Both the position numbers and the translations under genes were made by a program. From NCBI RefSeq assembly GCF_014805685.1, contig NC_060911.1:11472212-11536211 (forward strand): a stretch of 64,000 bases of DNA, written 5' to 3'. Shown in pieces: positions 10,057 through 22,929 of this stretch (positions within the stretch are counted from its first letter, which is position 1; every line of letters begins with the position of its first letter). The notes beneath the pieces are model-generated. The model saw only the letters and a list, made by a program, of their open reading frames with translations. It was not told the DNA's origin and did not search any database. This DNA is from Silurus meridionalis. Lineage: Eukaryota; Chordata; Actinopteri; Siluriformes; Siluridae.

Positions 10057-10639
10057 AGTACATATACATACAATCTGTTGATCTTTTTTTTTGCCAGTGC
10101 ATCAATAAACACAGCAGAAAAACTCAAGTTCAGTTTCAGTAGGAACAGTGATCCTTATTTTGCCAGTTCATCAAAGTCTGGGGTAAGTTTTGTTGTGGCA
10201 ATTCTCAGGATAGGTCCGAGGTGTTTGTCAGAAACTGTCACAGTTCTTAAAGAGTATCAGATTAAGCTCTCTTAAGAGAAGAAGAGAGTATTGTACGCGA
10301 ACAACGTCAATGGAGCTGAAGTGCGACATCTTTAGGGGAAACGTGGGCATTACAGGGGAAAGGTAAATTGAACAATGTTTACCCGTACCTATTTTAATAG
10401 AAATTGTTCATGTTCGGCGGGCTGGATTAATAAACCCAACGGGCCGTGTGTGGCCCGCGGGCCGTAGTTTGCCCATGTCTGGTCTAATGGTATGTCGCTC
10501 AGTTTTTTTGGCTTGAAGAGTTGTGAAACCGGGAAAAACCCAGGAAAAATCCATAAATTAACCGCTTCATTGTTTAAGCCACGGTGTTCAAAACTTGGGA
10601 AAAAAGTAGCAGCTTATAGTCCGAAAAATATGGTAGTCA

Positions 10640-12690
10640 CAGTTGGGATTGAACATGGAATGTCTTGTGATAAAACACAATGTGGATTATAGAGTCAATT
10701 ATTTTTGCAAATGAAAAGAATGTATTGATTGCAAACATAATTATTAATGTATTACTTTAGGTTTCCAATGCCCTTTTTCTTTGTCTAATAATTCCTTTCT
10801 CATTCTTTGCTCTCTTTTTTGTTCTTGCCCCCATATTGATTGCTTCCAGTTTTCTAGTACCTTGGCACTTCAGTTTTTAACGGGTTTTTTTATTTTTTAT
10901 TTTTTATCTATCATTACAACAAGCTAATTTTCTGCATTAAATCTACTACCTTTTCAACAGTCCATGTTTTTGACTTCTATACTCAGGGGTGTGTTTGTTT
11001 GTGTGCATGGAGGGTACTTCTCCAGGTTTACTATTTAGAGATCAGATTATTGTCTGTGCATGTTCTTTTTTGGTGCGTTTCCATCAGGTTCTCCAGTTTC
11101 CTCCTTTCTCTTAAAAAGATGCCAGTAGGTGGTTGGCTACACTAAAATATGAATATATGTGTCAGTAACCCTCTTTCTTAATTATACTTTTTCGGGATTT
11201 ATCATGTGCATGGGGAAATTAATTGATGAGAGGTTACTAAAATTGTAAATCAGGATGCATACACAAAACTAAACTAAACTCCGGACATGCAACTCTGGCT
11301 AGAGTGCGGAGAGGCCTGGTTAGCTTGAGTATAGCTATACTGCGTTCATTTGTTTTTGTTTTCTTGTGAGCATAAAACTCCCATGCACATGTACTTAAAC
11401 ACCATAACCCTTATTTGGGAAACAAATCAAATCAGAGATCACACCAAATCACACACACTTAAATATCAGACCACAAACATTGAATGTTAAACTCAAAATG
11501 TATTTGTATTATTTTTTTTAGAACTGGATGAGATCTCAACATGTCTTTGTAATTCACATGAGATAAATGAACAATACCCCGGGGTTTTTTTCTGCTTATA
11601 AGTTTCATCAGTTTTGTGGTACGTTGGCGCGCTTGTTGGAGCTCAGTTGCAATCTTCCCAAAGAATATTGTCTGTACTCACGGTTCCTTGGTAACAGAAA
11701 GATTATAGTGACCGTCTATCCAAACCGTTCCGTCCCATGGTGAAATACGCAATGAAGAAACCCGTCATGAAGCTCCGTCTTGTCCACGTGCAAAAGACAG
11801 ACACCTCCGCGAATCCTGAGCACATGTACTGTAGCAACAGCTACAGCAGCATCCGATGCACACTAGCCAAAAGTTCACAAAATCGAATGAGCTTAACTAT
11901 TTCTTGTCGAAAAATGTCAATTTCATTTTAGTTTATAATGTCCATACTTACTCAGAAACTTGGTGGCAAAGTGGGTTTCTAGCTATGTAGTAGCATTTCG
12001 CACATGGCTATAGGGTAGCAGTTCGCACATGGCTATGGCATTAGCTCCACTTCGGTAGAAGTTCCGTGGCCGATTCATCCAGCTCCAAAACAATGCTCAC
12101 TCTCCCGTTTTACCAAAGTTACACACTGACAAAAGAAAACCCAGAAAACAAATAATCACTCGCTCTTAACTTTGATAACCAGTAATGTAATCAATCCTAC
12201 AAAACTTACAACTCTCTCACAGCCATCTCTCGGTGTGTGTTTTCTTTTTTTCCCACCCTCAATAATCCAATCGGTTACCATACTGCTCTCTGGATGGCAC
12301 TCATTGGATAACAAACAAAACTGACACCTGACCATCCAATACAAATAAAATGACAGAGGGTTCAAAGGTTTACTCAAAACAGCAGATATTTCAAACATCT
12401 CACAACTTTAACAAATATGAATTAATATTAAATGTTACTATCAAAAAGGTTTTATAAACAAAGGGCAATTAAAACTGGCCCATATTTCAGAATATACAGT
12501 ATATCTGTTAACAGAACACAAAATAAACAATATATAAATTTAGCAGAGTGCTACATCAGCATAGGGCCCTGTGAGGTATACAAGGTATACAGTACAAGGT
12601 GTATTTAATACAGTGGACTCCCTATCGATCCTGAACAGGATAAAGTGCTTAATAAACAAATGAATATATTGATAAAAGTGATACAGCCAT
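10640..12690. other. Intronic sequence without recognisable gene
   Basis: AT-rich DNA in the putative last prominin intron. Short open frames (for example 11737-11931) have no family resemblance that I can see, and no splice-bounded exon stands out. Confidence 0.5.
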
Positions 12691-12696
12691 CATTTA

Positions 12697-14254
12697 CACT
12701 GGGGCAAAAAAGTATTTAGTCAGCCACCAAATGTGCAAGTCCTCCCACTTAAAAAGATGTGAGAGGTTCACTTCAACTATGAGACAAAATGAGAAAAGAA
12801 AAAAAAACAGAAAAACACATTGTCTATTTTTACATTTTTGCAAATTATGGTGGAAAATAAGTATTTAGTCAATAAGAAAAGTTTATCTCAATACTTTGTT
12901 ATATAGCCTTTGTTGGCAATGACCGAGATCAAACGTTTTCTGTAAGTCTCCACAATGTTTTTATACACTGTTGCTGGTAGTTTGGCCCATTCCTCCATGC
13001 AGATCTCCTCTAGAGCAGTGGTTTTGGTGCTGTTGCTGGGCAACACGGATTTTCAACTCCCTCCAAAGATTTTCTATGGGGTTGAGATCTGGAGACTGGC
13101 TAGGCCACTCCAGGACCTTGAAATGCTTCTTATGAAGCCAATCCTTAGTTGCCCAGGTGTTGTGTTTGGGATCATTGTCATGCTGAAAGACCCAGCCAAG
13201 TTTCATCTTCAGTGCCCTTGCTGATAAAAGGAGGTTTTCACTCAAAATCTCACGATACATGGCCCCATTCATTCTTTCCTTTACACGAATCAGTTGTCCC
13301 CTCCCTTTGCAGAAAAACAGCCCCAAAGCATGATGTTTCCACCCCCATGCTTCACAGTATGTATGGTGTTCTTTGGATGCAACTCAGCATTCTTTCTCCT
13401 CCAAACACGACAAGTTGAGTTTTTACCAAAAAGTTCTATTTTGGTTTCATCTGACTATATGACATTCTCCTGATCCTCTTCTGGATCATCCAAATGCTCT
13501 TTAGCAAACTTCAGACAGGCCCGGACATGCATTGGCTTAAGCAGGGGGACACGTCTGGCACTGCAGGATTTGAGTCCCTGGTGGCGTAGTGTGTTACTGA
13601 TGGTAGCCTTTGTTACTTTGGTCCCAGCTCTCTGCAGGTCATTCACTAGGTCCCCCCGTGTGGTTCTGGGATTTTTGCTCATCGTTCTTGTGATCATTTT
13701 GACCCCACGGGGTGAGATTTTGCGTGGAGCCCCAGATCAAGGGAGATTATCAGTGGTCTTGTATGTCTTCCATTTTCTAATAATTGCTCCCACAGTTAAT
13801 TTCTTCATACCAAGCATCTTACTCATTGCAGATCCAGTCTTCCCCGTCTGGTGCAGGTCTATAATTTTGTTTCTGGTGTCCTTTAACAGCTCTTTGGTCT
13901 TGGCCATAGTGGAGTTTGGAGTCTGACTGTTTGAGGTTGCGAACAGGTGTCTTTTATACTGATAACGAGCTCAAACAGGTGCCATTAATACAGGTAACAA
14001 GTGGAGAACAGAGGTTGCAGGTCTGTGAGAGCCAGAAATCTTGCTTTTTTGTAGGTGGCCAAATACTTATTTTCCACCATAATTTGCAAATAAATTCTTT
14101 AAAAATTAGACAATGTGATTTTCTGGATTTATTTTCTTATTTTGTCTCTCATAGTTGAAGTGTACCTATGATGAAAATTACAGGCCTCTCTCATCCTTTA
14201 AAGTGGGAGAACTTGCACAATTGGTGGCTGACTAAATACTTTTTTGCCGCACTG
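12697..14254 (-). mobile_element. Tc1-like transposon C (DD34E)
   Basis: 1558 bp. The left end is cactggggcaaaaaagtatt and the right end is the inverted cagtgcggcaaaaaagtatt. TA flanks both ends (12695-12696 and 14255-14256). A (TA)n tract follows at 14291-14356. Confidence 0.93.
12900..13907 (-). pseudogene. Tc1 transposase relic (element C)
   Basis: The minus-strand ATG at 13907 begins KTKELLKDTRNKII and is interrupted by stops. Downstream pieces are [20 protein letters not shown] (13697 region) and [20 protein letters not shown], then QHDNDPKHN and [10 protein letters not shown] with 34 residues between Asp and Glu. At least three breaks. A different Tc1 family from elements A and B, judged by the inverted repeats. 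Confidence 0.87.
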
Positions 14255-14285
14255 TATAACAGTCATGTTTCATCTTATTACATTT

Positions 14286-14290
<5 letters not shown>

Positions 14291-14356
<66 letters not shown>
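14291..14356. repeat. (TA)n microsatellite
   Basis: About 33 units, starting 35 bp right of Tc1-C. Confidence 0.95.
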
Positions 14357-14359
<3 letters not shown>

Positions 14360-14839
14360 CTTTTTTTTTTACATTTCTGTTCTTTTTCTTATGTATTTAC
14401 AGTTTTAGTAATTAACACAATATAGTAAGGGCACCAATATCATTGTTATTCTTGGTGATAGCATATGTGGCATAAAGGTGCAGTAAATTTGTACTTTTGT
14501 TCTGCATTTAGTCTTCAAATAAAGATAGAAAGTGATTCTATTAAGGTTGTAGTATACATTATCAGTCAAAAGTTTGGGCTTTTTATTTATTGCACAATTA
14601 CAATATTTGTGATTACCTTTCACAGCATGCTGTGTCTCACATTGTTCTTTTCACGTTGTCATTTTTGGTCAGGGTGCAGTTGTTTTATCTCATTCATTGT
14701 TCTGGTTATTTTGTGTTTTGATAAATTATTTTAGTATTTCACTTTGTATTTAATTTTTACATGTATTAAGCAGTTCTCTATTTCTTCACCCTCATTTCAT
14801 GACCATTTTGATAGTAAAAAAAAGCTTAGTTTTTGACAA

Positions 14840-17416
14840 TATCTTCTTTCTCTTCTTTTGGCTTCTCCCATTAGGGGTCGCCACAGCAGATCATCCGTCT
14901 CCATACCCCCCCCCCGTCCTCTACATCTGACTCTTTCAAACCAACTACCTGCATGTCTTCCCTCACCACATCCATAAAGCTTCTACTTGTCCTTCCTCTT
15001 TTCCTCCTTCCTGGTGGCCCCATTCTCAGCATTCTCCTACAATGTACCCCATGTCCCTCCTCTGCACATGTGCAAACCATCTCAAGCGCACCTCCCTCAC
15101 CTTGTCTCCAAAACGTCCAACATGCGCTGTCCCTCTAATAAACTAATTTTTAATCCTGTCTATCCTCCTTACTCCTAAGGAAAATCTCAACATCTTCAGC
15201 TCTGCTACCTCCAGCTCCACCTCCTGTCTTTTACTTAATGCCACTGTCTCTAAACCATACAACATAGCAGGTCTCACCACAGTCCTATAAACTTTTCCTT
15301 TCACTCTTGCAGATACCCTTTAATCACAAATCACTCCTGCTATTACTCTTTTCCACTCACTCCACCCTGCCTGTACTCTTTTCTTCACTTCTCCAACACA
15401 TTCTCCATTATTTTGCACTGTTGACCCCAGGTACCTAAAGTCCTCCACCTTCTCCACCTCTTCTCCCTGCAACTATAACACTCCACTACCCTTCCTCTCA
15501 TTCATACATGTACTCTGTCTTACGCCTACTGTCTTTTGTTCCCATTCTCTCTAGTGCATACCTCCACCTTTCCAGGCTCTTCTTAACCTGCTCCCTACTC
15601 TCACCACAAATAACTATATCATCCGCAACCATCATAGTCCACGGAAATTCCTGTCTGACCTCAGAGCCGATCCTTGATGCAGTCCAACCTCCACCTTAAA
15701 CAAGTCTGTCTTTCCGAATGCTGACTTTACTGCTGTCCTCATACATGTCCTGCACCACCCTCACATACATCTCTGACACACCTGACTTCCTCATACAATA
15801 CCACAACTCCTCTCTCGGCATGCTGTCGTACACTTTCTCTTAATCCACAAACACACAATGCAAACTTCATGCATACAATGCATACTTCTCCATCAACATT
15901 CTCAAAGCAAATAAGGCATCTGTGGTGCTCTTCCTCGGCATGAAACCAAGCTGTTTTTCACAGATGGTCACCTCTTCCCTCAGTCAGTCTTATTCTTGAA
16001 AATCTGAACCAGCACACTCCTTCTCCATTAATTGGGCATCCTCTCACCTTCCAAACAATCTTGTTAAAAACTCCACTGCCATCTCTCCTATACATCTCCA
16101 TGCTTTCACCGGTATGTCATCTTATCCAAACGACTTCCAACTCATCCTCTTAATCGCTGCTCTCACTTCCTACTTACTAATCCTATCCACTTCCTGCTTC
16201 ACCATCTCCACATTTACATTTACATTTACATTTGCGGCATTTAGCAGACGCCCTTATCCAGAGCGACGTACAAACGTGCTTTAAATCTCTAGTAGTGAAT
16301 AAATCTACACTGGTACGCAAGAATACAAACTCAATATAAATATAACTCGAATTCTACAAACTTGGAAAGTGCTAATTTAGGTATTTCAGGAAGAGGTAGG
16401 TCTTCAGTCGTCGCTTAAAGAAAATCAGGGACTCTGCTGTACGGACATCTAGGGGAAGTTCATTCCACCACCTCGGTGCCAGAACAGCACACATTATCCA
16501 ACCTTCTTTTTCTCTCACACACGCTCCTCACTAGTCAACATATTTCCATCTCTATCCTTTATTGCTTGCAACTAGCAGCACATCCTTCCCAGCTCGGTCC
16601 CTCTGCCTGGCCAATCGGTATAAATCCTATTATTTCTCCTTCCTTAGTGTCCACCATCTCATACAGCTACTCATATGCCTTTTCCTTGGCTTTCACAACA
16701 TCCTTCTTTACCTGCTTCTGCATCTCCTTTTACTCCTGTCTACTTTTCTCATCACTCTGTTGATCCCAGTTCTGTTTTGCCAACCTCTTTCTCCTTATGC
16801 TCTCCTGCACTTCCTCATGCCACCACCACATCTATTTGTCTTCCTTTCTATTTCCAGATGTCACACCAAGTACCTTTCTAGCTGTCTCTCTTATCACTTT
16901 TGCAGTAGTTGTCATCACCCCTTCAACTTCCAGCTTTACATTTATCACCCTATCAGAAACTCTTTTCACCTCAAATACACTCTTACTGTACTCTTCCTTC
17001 AGGATCACCCCTACACCGCTTCTCTTACCATCCACACCATGATAGAACAGTTTAAACCCACTTCCAATGTTCCTGGCCTTACTCCCTTTACACCTGTTCA
17101 TCTGAACACACAACATATGTACCTTTCTCCTCTCAATCATATCAGCTACCTCTCTCCCTTTACCAGTCATAGTACCAACATTTAAAGTGCTCACCCTAAC
17201 CTCCACTCTCCTACAATTCTCCTTTCCCTCCTGTCTCTGTAGACATCTTCCGCCTCTCCTTTGCCCTCTTCTGCCAACAGTAGCCCAATTTCCACCGGTA
17301 CCCTGTTGGCTAACGATACCTGTGGCTGTTGTTGGTAACACAGGCCTCGACCGATCCCGTATGAATTTCTGAATCATGATCCGCATATTTGATTTGGCAT
17401 ATGTTTAACGCTGGAT
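14840..17416 (-). mobile_element. RTE-clade LINE, copy 2 (near full length)
   Basis: The 3' end lies at about 14845-14885. The 5' end reaches about 17416, where the minus strand reads aagggcatccagcgttaaac, a segment shared with the SINE at 24949-25175. Going down from 17200, the minus strand gives the AP-endonuclease start (STLNVGTMTGKGREVADMIE and GSGFKLFYHGVDGKRSGVGV). Reverse-transcriptase remnants follow towards 15500 and the 3' signature RRMLRMGPPGRRKRG near 15050. The coding frame is broken in many places. An unrelated repeat interrupts it at about 16208-16489. Confidence 0.87.
16208..16489. repeat. Interspersed repeat inserted in RTE copy 2
   Basis: It begins with (catttac)n and gcggcatttagcagacgccc, and runs to about gtgccagaacag. 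It interrupts the RTE between the LDDVEL-coding region and the adjoining segment. The start motif is familiar from many fish genomes, but I cannot name the family. No ORF. Confidence 0.6.
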
Positions 17417-17543
17417 GCCCTTAATACAACAAATTATGACATTAAATCTGTATCAATTATGACATCTGTATCAGTATATAGCAGATATTTGGTCATCGAT
17501 AGTGATGTTGGTTTTATTGTCATTTAGAGCAGGCTGCTAATGT

Positions 17544-17547
<4 letters not shown>

Positions 17548-17612
<65 letters not shown>
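17548..17612. repeat. (TA)n microsatellite
   Basis: About 32 units, directly followed by a Tc1-MITE inverted-repeat tip. Confidence 0.95.
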
Positions 17613-17613
<1 letters not shown>

Positions 17614-17616
<3 letters not shown>

Positions 17617-17875
17617 TACAGACCAAAAGTTTATATATATTAAATATACAGTACAGACCAAAAGTTTGGACACACCTTCTCATTCAAAGAGTTTTCTTTA
17701 TTTTCATGACTATGAAAATTGTAGAGTCACACTGAAGGCATCAAAACTAGGAATTAACATAACAAAAAAGTTAACTGAAAATCTGTCATATTGTAGGTTC
17801 TTCAAAGTAGGCATCAAGAGAATGCCAAGAGTGTGCAAAGCAGTAATCTAAGCAAAAGTTAGCTACTTTCTTGTA
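17614..17875. mobile_element. Tc1-derived MITE, copy 1 (truncated, duplicated tip)
   Basis: The tip cagtacagaccaaaagttt occurs at 17614 and again at 17649, where it continues into ggacacaccttctcattcaa and further Tc1 sequence. The right inverted repeat is missing. The same family occurs at 33656-33956, 41481-41763 and 43973-44213. Confidence 0.75.
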
Positions 17876-18014
17876 GCCAACTTGTTCATATTTATTCTTG
17901 TTCATATTTATTCCTCAAATGCAGTCACTTATTTATGTATATAACTGCTACAAAAATAAAGAATAATGTGCAAAATACATGCAGTCACTTATTGATGTAT
18001 ATAACTGCTGCAAA

Positions 18015-20100
18015 AATAAAGAATTACGTCTCCAGGTTACATATGTACCCATGGTGCACTGAGGGAAAGAAGTGCTGCAGGGATGCAGGCAGTGTGGAAT
18101 GGAGACGCTTCTTGTTTGGGAACTATCTCGTTCCCTTTGGGAACTACGGCTACTTACATAACCTGGAGACGTTCCCCTCCAGGGACTCGAGCTGCGTCAA
18201 AAACATTTTTTAAATGAGGGTCCGTTCAAGCCAGACTGAACAATCCCTGCCAAGTATGGTTGGACATAGCTAGGGCTAGGTCGAAGGACAGAGAGGCCAG
18301 GAGTTGGCCTGAAGATATAGAACCTGACAAAGGTCAGCATTGTGGCCAGCCCGCAGCGTTGCAAATGTCTTGGATGGAAATTCCAGAGGCCAAAGACTTA
18401 GAGACAGCCACACTTCGAGTGGAGTGTGCTCTGACCCCAAAAGTCAACTTTCCATCTGCTGAGCATCTGCTTATTCGCAGGAAGACCTCTCCTCAGAGAG
18501 GGCCATACCAGATGAACAGCTCCTCCGACTTCCTCCACAGTTCTGTTCTGTGGACGTAAATGTTCAGTGCTCACACTGGACACAGTCGGTTAAGCTTTTC
18601 CTGGTCTGGGGCCTAAAAGGGAGGCGAAGAAAATGCCTGCAGCCATAACAGGTTGTGGGACGACTGAGGGTTCCTTAGGTGCATACCCTGATCTAAGGTA
18701 GATGAAGGCACTGCGCAAGCATGGAGTAAATTTGAGGAAAGAAGGTGCTACAGAGATGGCCTGAAGATCCCCTTCTTTTTTGAGAGAGACCAGAAGCTCA
18801 AAGGGAGGCTCCAACAGGGCCTCCAAGACAATGGACAAGTCCCATGCAGGCACTTTGGGTCTGCATGGGTGGTGGTGCGGAGACTGGTGCTGCAGAGAAA
18901 ACATGTCACCAGCGGGTTCTTACCCAGTAACTGCCCTGTGAGGGGGACATGACAGGCTGCAATGGTGAACACGTACCCTTCAGGGTGGAAGGAGCCAACC
19001 CTTGGAGAAACCTCAGCTCTGAACCCACTGGGCAGTTATCAGGATCTAAGTGGTGTTGCTTACACCATGTAGTGAACAGGTGCCACCTTACGGCGTACGA
19101 CGTCCTCGTGGAGAGAGCTCTGGATTAAAGAATGGTCTCTACCACCTCGGTGAAGAGGCCGGCGGCTGGTAGCTCAGCCTCCACAGCTCTTGGTGGGGGT
19201 GTATTATTGTACCTCCTGCCTGAAATAGAAAATCCCTCCTTAGAGGAATCTCCCAGGAAATGTTTTCGAGAAGGCTACCAGGTCCGCAAACTATGGCCTG
19301 CCCTATCCATTACATCCGGGTGGAGTTGCCATTTCCCGGGTCTAGGCCCATGCCTCAAAAGGGTATCTGCTCCCTCGTTTAATATACACTGTTTTCAAGG
19401 AGAGCAGCTTCACTCGGGCCCACAGGATGATCTGACATGCCAGCTTGTACAGATCGCAGACCCCCCCGGTGGTTGATATAGGAAACCACTGAAGTGTTTT
19501 CCATACAAACCAACACATGGTAGCCTCTGGGGTCTAAGAGGGCAAAACCAAACAGAAGTAGTAGTATTAGTAAGCTTCGTCCCCAAAAGCAAACCTCAGG
19601 AACTTCCTGTGAGCTGAAAGGATGGATACATGAAAGTATGCAGCCTTCAGATCTATGGTCACAAACAAATCCTCTGACCTAATTTGGGACACGACCTGCT
19701 TTAAGGTCAGCATCTTGAACTCCGTTTTAAAAGCGGTCGGTTAAGCTGACCCAGATCCAGTATAGGACGCAACCGTCTGTCCCTTTTGGGAACTATGAAG
19801 TATCCGCTGTAGAACCCGAATTCTCTTCCTTGAGAGAGAGTCCACTTCCTGTTCCATGACCAAAGCCTGCTTGGTCCCCACCGGGGTGGGAGACACCACG
19901 TTGAACCGGGGTGGGTGATACCTAAATCGTATAGCCTCTGTCTACAGTGCACAGGACCCCCCGAGAAACGTCTGGCAGAGCCTGCCAGGCTGCTAGAGAG
20001 AGTCCTGAGAGGCGGCCAACCTCCTACTACCGTTACAGTGCTGGGTGGAAAGCAAGTGGGGTGTTCACTGGAGCTGCCCATGCCCTGAAGCACTGAGAGT
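18015..20100 (-). mobile_element. DIRS-type tyrosine-recombinase retrotransposon, internally deleted
   Basis: On the minus strand, 20093 to 19620 carries a DIRS reverse transcriptase start (SGYFIVPKRDRRLRPILDLG, then TIDLKAAYFHV-like). A deletion near 19560 joins it to an RNase H-like piece (MENTSVVSYINHRGGLRS, about 19510-19440). The recombinase region follows (AWDLSIVLEALLEPPFELL and DLQAISVAPSFLKF, about 18850-18700), then PANKQMLSRW near 18480. The end at 18015-18230 holds the terminal motif ttccctttgggaactacggc. No LTR flanks or TSD are visible, as expected for DIRS, which integrates by a tyrosine recombinase. Many stops; not functional. Confidence 0.85.
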
Positions 20101-20264
20101 GGCAGAGATAACGAACAAGCTTTTAGAATATATGATGATGAATGATAGTGTTAAATGCTGAAACTAAAGTTTATTAACAGCATCTATACATATGAGTCCT
20201 TGTTTTCCAGGTGACTAAGGGCTAGGTGGAGAGTGGTGGAGATGCCATTATTTGTGCTTAGACC

Positions 20265-20862
20265 CCTTAATAATTTTTCAATTTTGTCATCTTGCAGCCT
20301 GTTACTAAAATTCTAATTCATTTCTTTCATTAATCTACACTCAGTAGCCCATACAGACAAAGTGCAAAAGAAATCCTAAAAATGGCTGTATACTAAATAA
20401 AAAAAATTAATTCTAATTAATTAATTAAAAAAAGAAATATCACATGTACATAAGTATTCAGACCCATTCAACAACACTTGAAATTTTGCTCAGGTGCTCC
20501 CCATTCTCTTGATCATTGCTGACATGTTTCTACACCTTGATTAGAGTTCACCAGCTGTCAATGCATATTAAAGCATAAACCAAGTCATGAGGTCAAAGGA
20601 ACTACCTGCAGAGGATTGTTGCAAGCACAGACCTGGTGAAGGCTACAGAAAAACTGCTGCTCTGAGGATTCCCAAGAGCATAGTGGCTTGTAATTGCTGC
20701 CAAAGGTGCTTCAACAAAGTATTGAATACTTATGTACATGTGATATTTAATTTTTTTAAGTCTTTTTAATACATTTACAGACATTTATTTGGAACAGGCT
20801 GCACCATAATAAAATGTAAAAAAAAAAAAGTGAAAGGGGCCTAAATACTTTCTGAATGTATT
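20265..20862 (+). mobile_element. Internally deleted Tc1-like relic
   Basis: A short plus-strand frame from 20587 contains RSKELPAEDCCKHRPGEGYR and RIPKSIVA, the Tc1 paired-domain pattern. It is joined at about 20690 to sequence matching the transposase C-terminus (AAKGASTKY-like, read in another frame). The right edge near 20862 reads aatactttctgaatgta, a Tc1-type tip. Its inverted repeats are decayed. Confidence 0.65.
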
Positions 20863-20879
20863 ATCTGTGTCTTAAATTC

Positions 20880-22680
20880 TCAGAATTCAGACAATTAAAA
20901 ACTGTAATAGACTTCCAAAATACTCTGACTTAGTTAATGTCTCTTAATAATTTCCTTTGGCTCCTTTTTTACTAAACACATTTATAGAAATGAAACATGC
21001 TGCTGTTTCAATTTAACACATTGGTTCTGTATTTTTTTTGTTTAGCTGTATACTGTACTATAAATAGTTAGAATGACAGTAAAAGCCTACTTGAATTGAC
21101 ATGCAGCATAGTTTAACACAAATAAATACAACTGCTTTGACCAGTTGAGTTGATCTTTGTGCTATTACTGTTGACATTTCCTCAACATGTAAGGGTAAGA
21201 CCAAGATTATAACAGGGTAGTGACTGAGGGTTTATTAGCTACGAAGATAATAAAAGTTAGTGAGCTAAAGCAAGGTCTAGTGGACATAATCAGGAAGATA
21301 GTGAAATTAGATATAAGAGGTTTGAACATACAAAATGACTCATAGAGAAAAACACAAGACAAATTAAAGCAATGTAAACAAGGCATTTTTTTTTTCAGTG
21401 TAGTTGATCATGCTGATTTTTTTTTATTTCTCTTAGTGGCACAGAGAACTGGAGTTAAACAGTCCATCAGTGTAAGAAAACCACATGCACATGCCAATGT
21501 TTGATTACAGGTAAGATTTTTTTTGTTGTTGTTCATAGGCTGATATTTTCCCTTTTTTCCATCAGGGAGTGACCTAGGATTAATTTAAATCCAAAGAAGA
21601 TGAGAGGATGAAAGGGAAGTCTGCAGAAGGAGATACATTTTGCTTTCATTAAAGTCTAATGGTATCACATTCTATAGCTGTAAACAATTTCAAACCTGTC
21701 TTTCTCACTTTGTTAAATCTGTGACTTTAAAGCAAGAAACCACTTTTATTATTTTATAAAAGTGTTATTAGTCCTGCCATAAAGCTGTCATTAAACAATT
21801 GACAGCTGTATACAGTTCTTTAAAATGTTTTTCTTGTTTTAAATTCCAGTAGCTTACTGTATTTGTTTATTCATTTCTTGTTTAAATTGTGAAACAAAGG
21901 TTTTTTATTTAAATTCAGTATTCATTTTCTGAACTGAAATTTTGAGGAACATCAAATGATCAATAAATATCCATCTATTATACATAACATGAAAAAGTCA
22001 TTGCATGTAATTTTATTTTCTCACTAAAAATTACTAGACTTAATTAGAAAAATAACAAAGGAAAATGAAGTAAAAACTGGTTAAAGTTTTTATGCTAATG
22101 ACTGGAAGTCTATAGGGATGCCAAGTTGCTGCTTTCTCTTAAATTGTAAAATGCATGTAAAATAAGTTACTTTTTGTTAGATTTAAGTATATGAAAAATG
22201 TTTGTGAGTATAAGATTCGGTTTGTTTTTTGAACGTCCTATTCCACATTTAGTCCCCAATTGTTGTTATAAGAATCTCCACTCTTCAGGAAAATTTTCCA
22301 CTGGAGTTTGGAGTGTGCTTGTGGAGATTTGTGCTCATTCACAAGTACATAACTAAAAGTCAGGTGCTGATGTAGGTGAGGTGAGGAGCGCTGGGTAACA
22401 GTCAGCATTCTGATTTATCCCAGAGGTCAAAGCTCTATAGCAGGAGTTCCTCTATAAACTATGTAAACCTTATCTTAATGAAGCTGGTATTGTGGAAGAG
22501 TCATCCTGGAAGAGGTTTTGTCACACATTGTCATGCAGAAAGAGGTTTGAGTCTCCTAGTTGAATACATGTCTTCTACACCTATGTACTGTGTATTTATA
22601 TTATTTGTTTACATCTGTTTGTACATGGTCTAAAAATGTAATATACAATTTGGGAAGACTGTGAATTTGACTTTGCATTT
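20880..22680. other. Intergenic or intronic DNA, only one candidate exon
   Basis: AT-rich sequence without recognisable coding potential except the splice-bounded segment at 21437-21510. Confidence 0.45.
21437..21510 (+). CDS. Candidate last coding exon of the prominin gene
   Basis: A 74-nt segment between a strong acceptor (pyrimidine tract ending ctcttag) and a donor (gtaaga). Joined to the exon ending at 5909 with its split codon GA|T, it restores the conserved Asp of prominin-1 (EDVFDD). It then reads GTENWS and stops at 21456-21458. The resulting cytoplasmic tail would be much shorter than that of human prominin-1. Any exon starting with T or C would give the same Asp, so this is suggestive only. 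Intermediate exons could exist, and the segment could be an untranslated or spurious exon. Confidence 0.35.
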
Positions 22681-22929
22681 ACATTTATTCATTCCACAGA
22701 ATATTTTAAAAGTTAGAAAAATTCGAGCAAACAGATGATAACAGATAAGCTGATAAACAATTTTGCTCATGTCCCCAACATGAGCTCTTTTTCAAACCTT
22801 GGATTAATACATTTTTTTTTCTTATTTACTTATAGATTATACTTTATATATGTTTTGGTGCATGGTGTAGATGGGAAAATAAAACTATACATTCAGGAAA
22901 AATTCCCTGGACTTTCTTTTCTTCTTTAA

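Larger units (their letters stand above)
6618..10481. mobile_element. hAT element with 8-bp TSD, itself carrying two Tc1 insertions
   Basis: Terminal sequences cagggatgggcaaac and (inverted) gtttgcccatgtctg. They are flanked by a perfect 8-bp duplication, gtctaatg, at 6610-6617 and 10482-10489, as expected for hAT. After removing the two Tc1 copies (6693-8266 and 8275-9973) only about 590 bp of hAT sequence is left, so the transposase is mostly gone. A related copy at about 41980-42880 retains a BED-like exon. Confidence 0.82.
5998..10635. mobile_element. Short non-autonomous DNA element (TIR CGGACTATAAGCCGC), split by nested insertions
   Basis: The left end reads tactgtaatttccggctata, and the right end is the inverted counterpart (ttatagtccgaaaaatatgg, ending about 10635). 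Internal sequence runs to 6617 and resumes at 10482. The intact element would be only about 780 bp. Related copies lie at 2395-2535, about 39940-40381 and 46882-47000. No coding capacity is seen and the superfamily is unassigned. Confidence 0.6.

Noticed and set aside
16562..17386. 207-residue plus-strand frame as a gene
   Set aside because: It is the antisense reading of RTE copy 2; the minus strand gives the endonuclease motifs.
18015..20100. Endogenous retrovirus or Gypsy element
   Set aside because: The domain order of reverse transcriptase, RNase H and tyrosine recombinase, without LTRs or TSD, fits DIRS.
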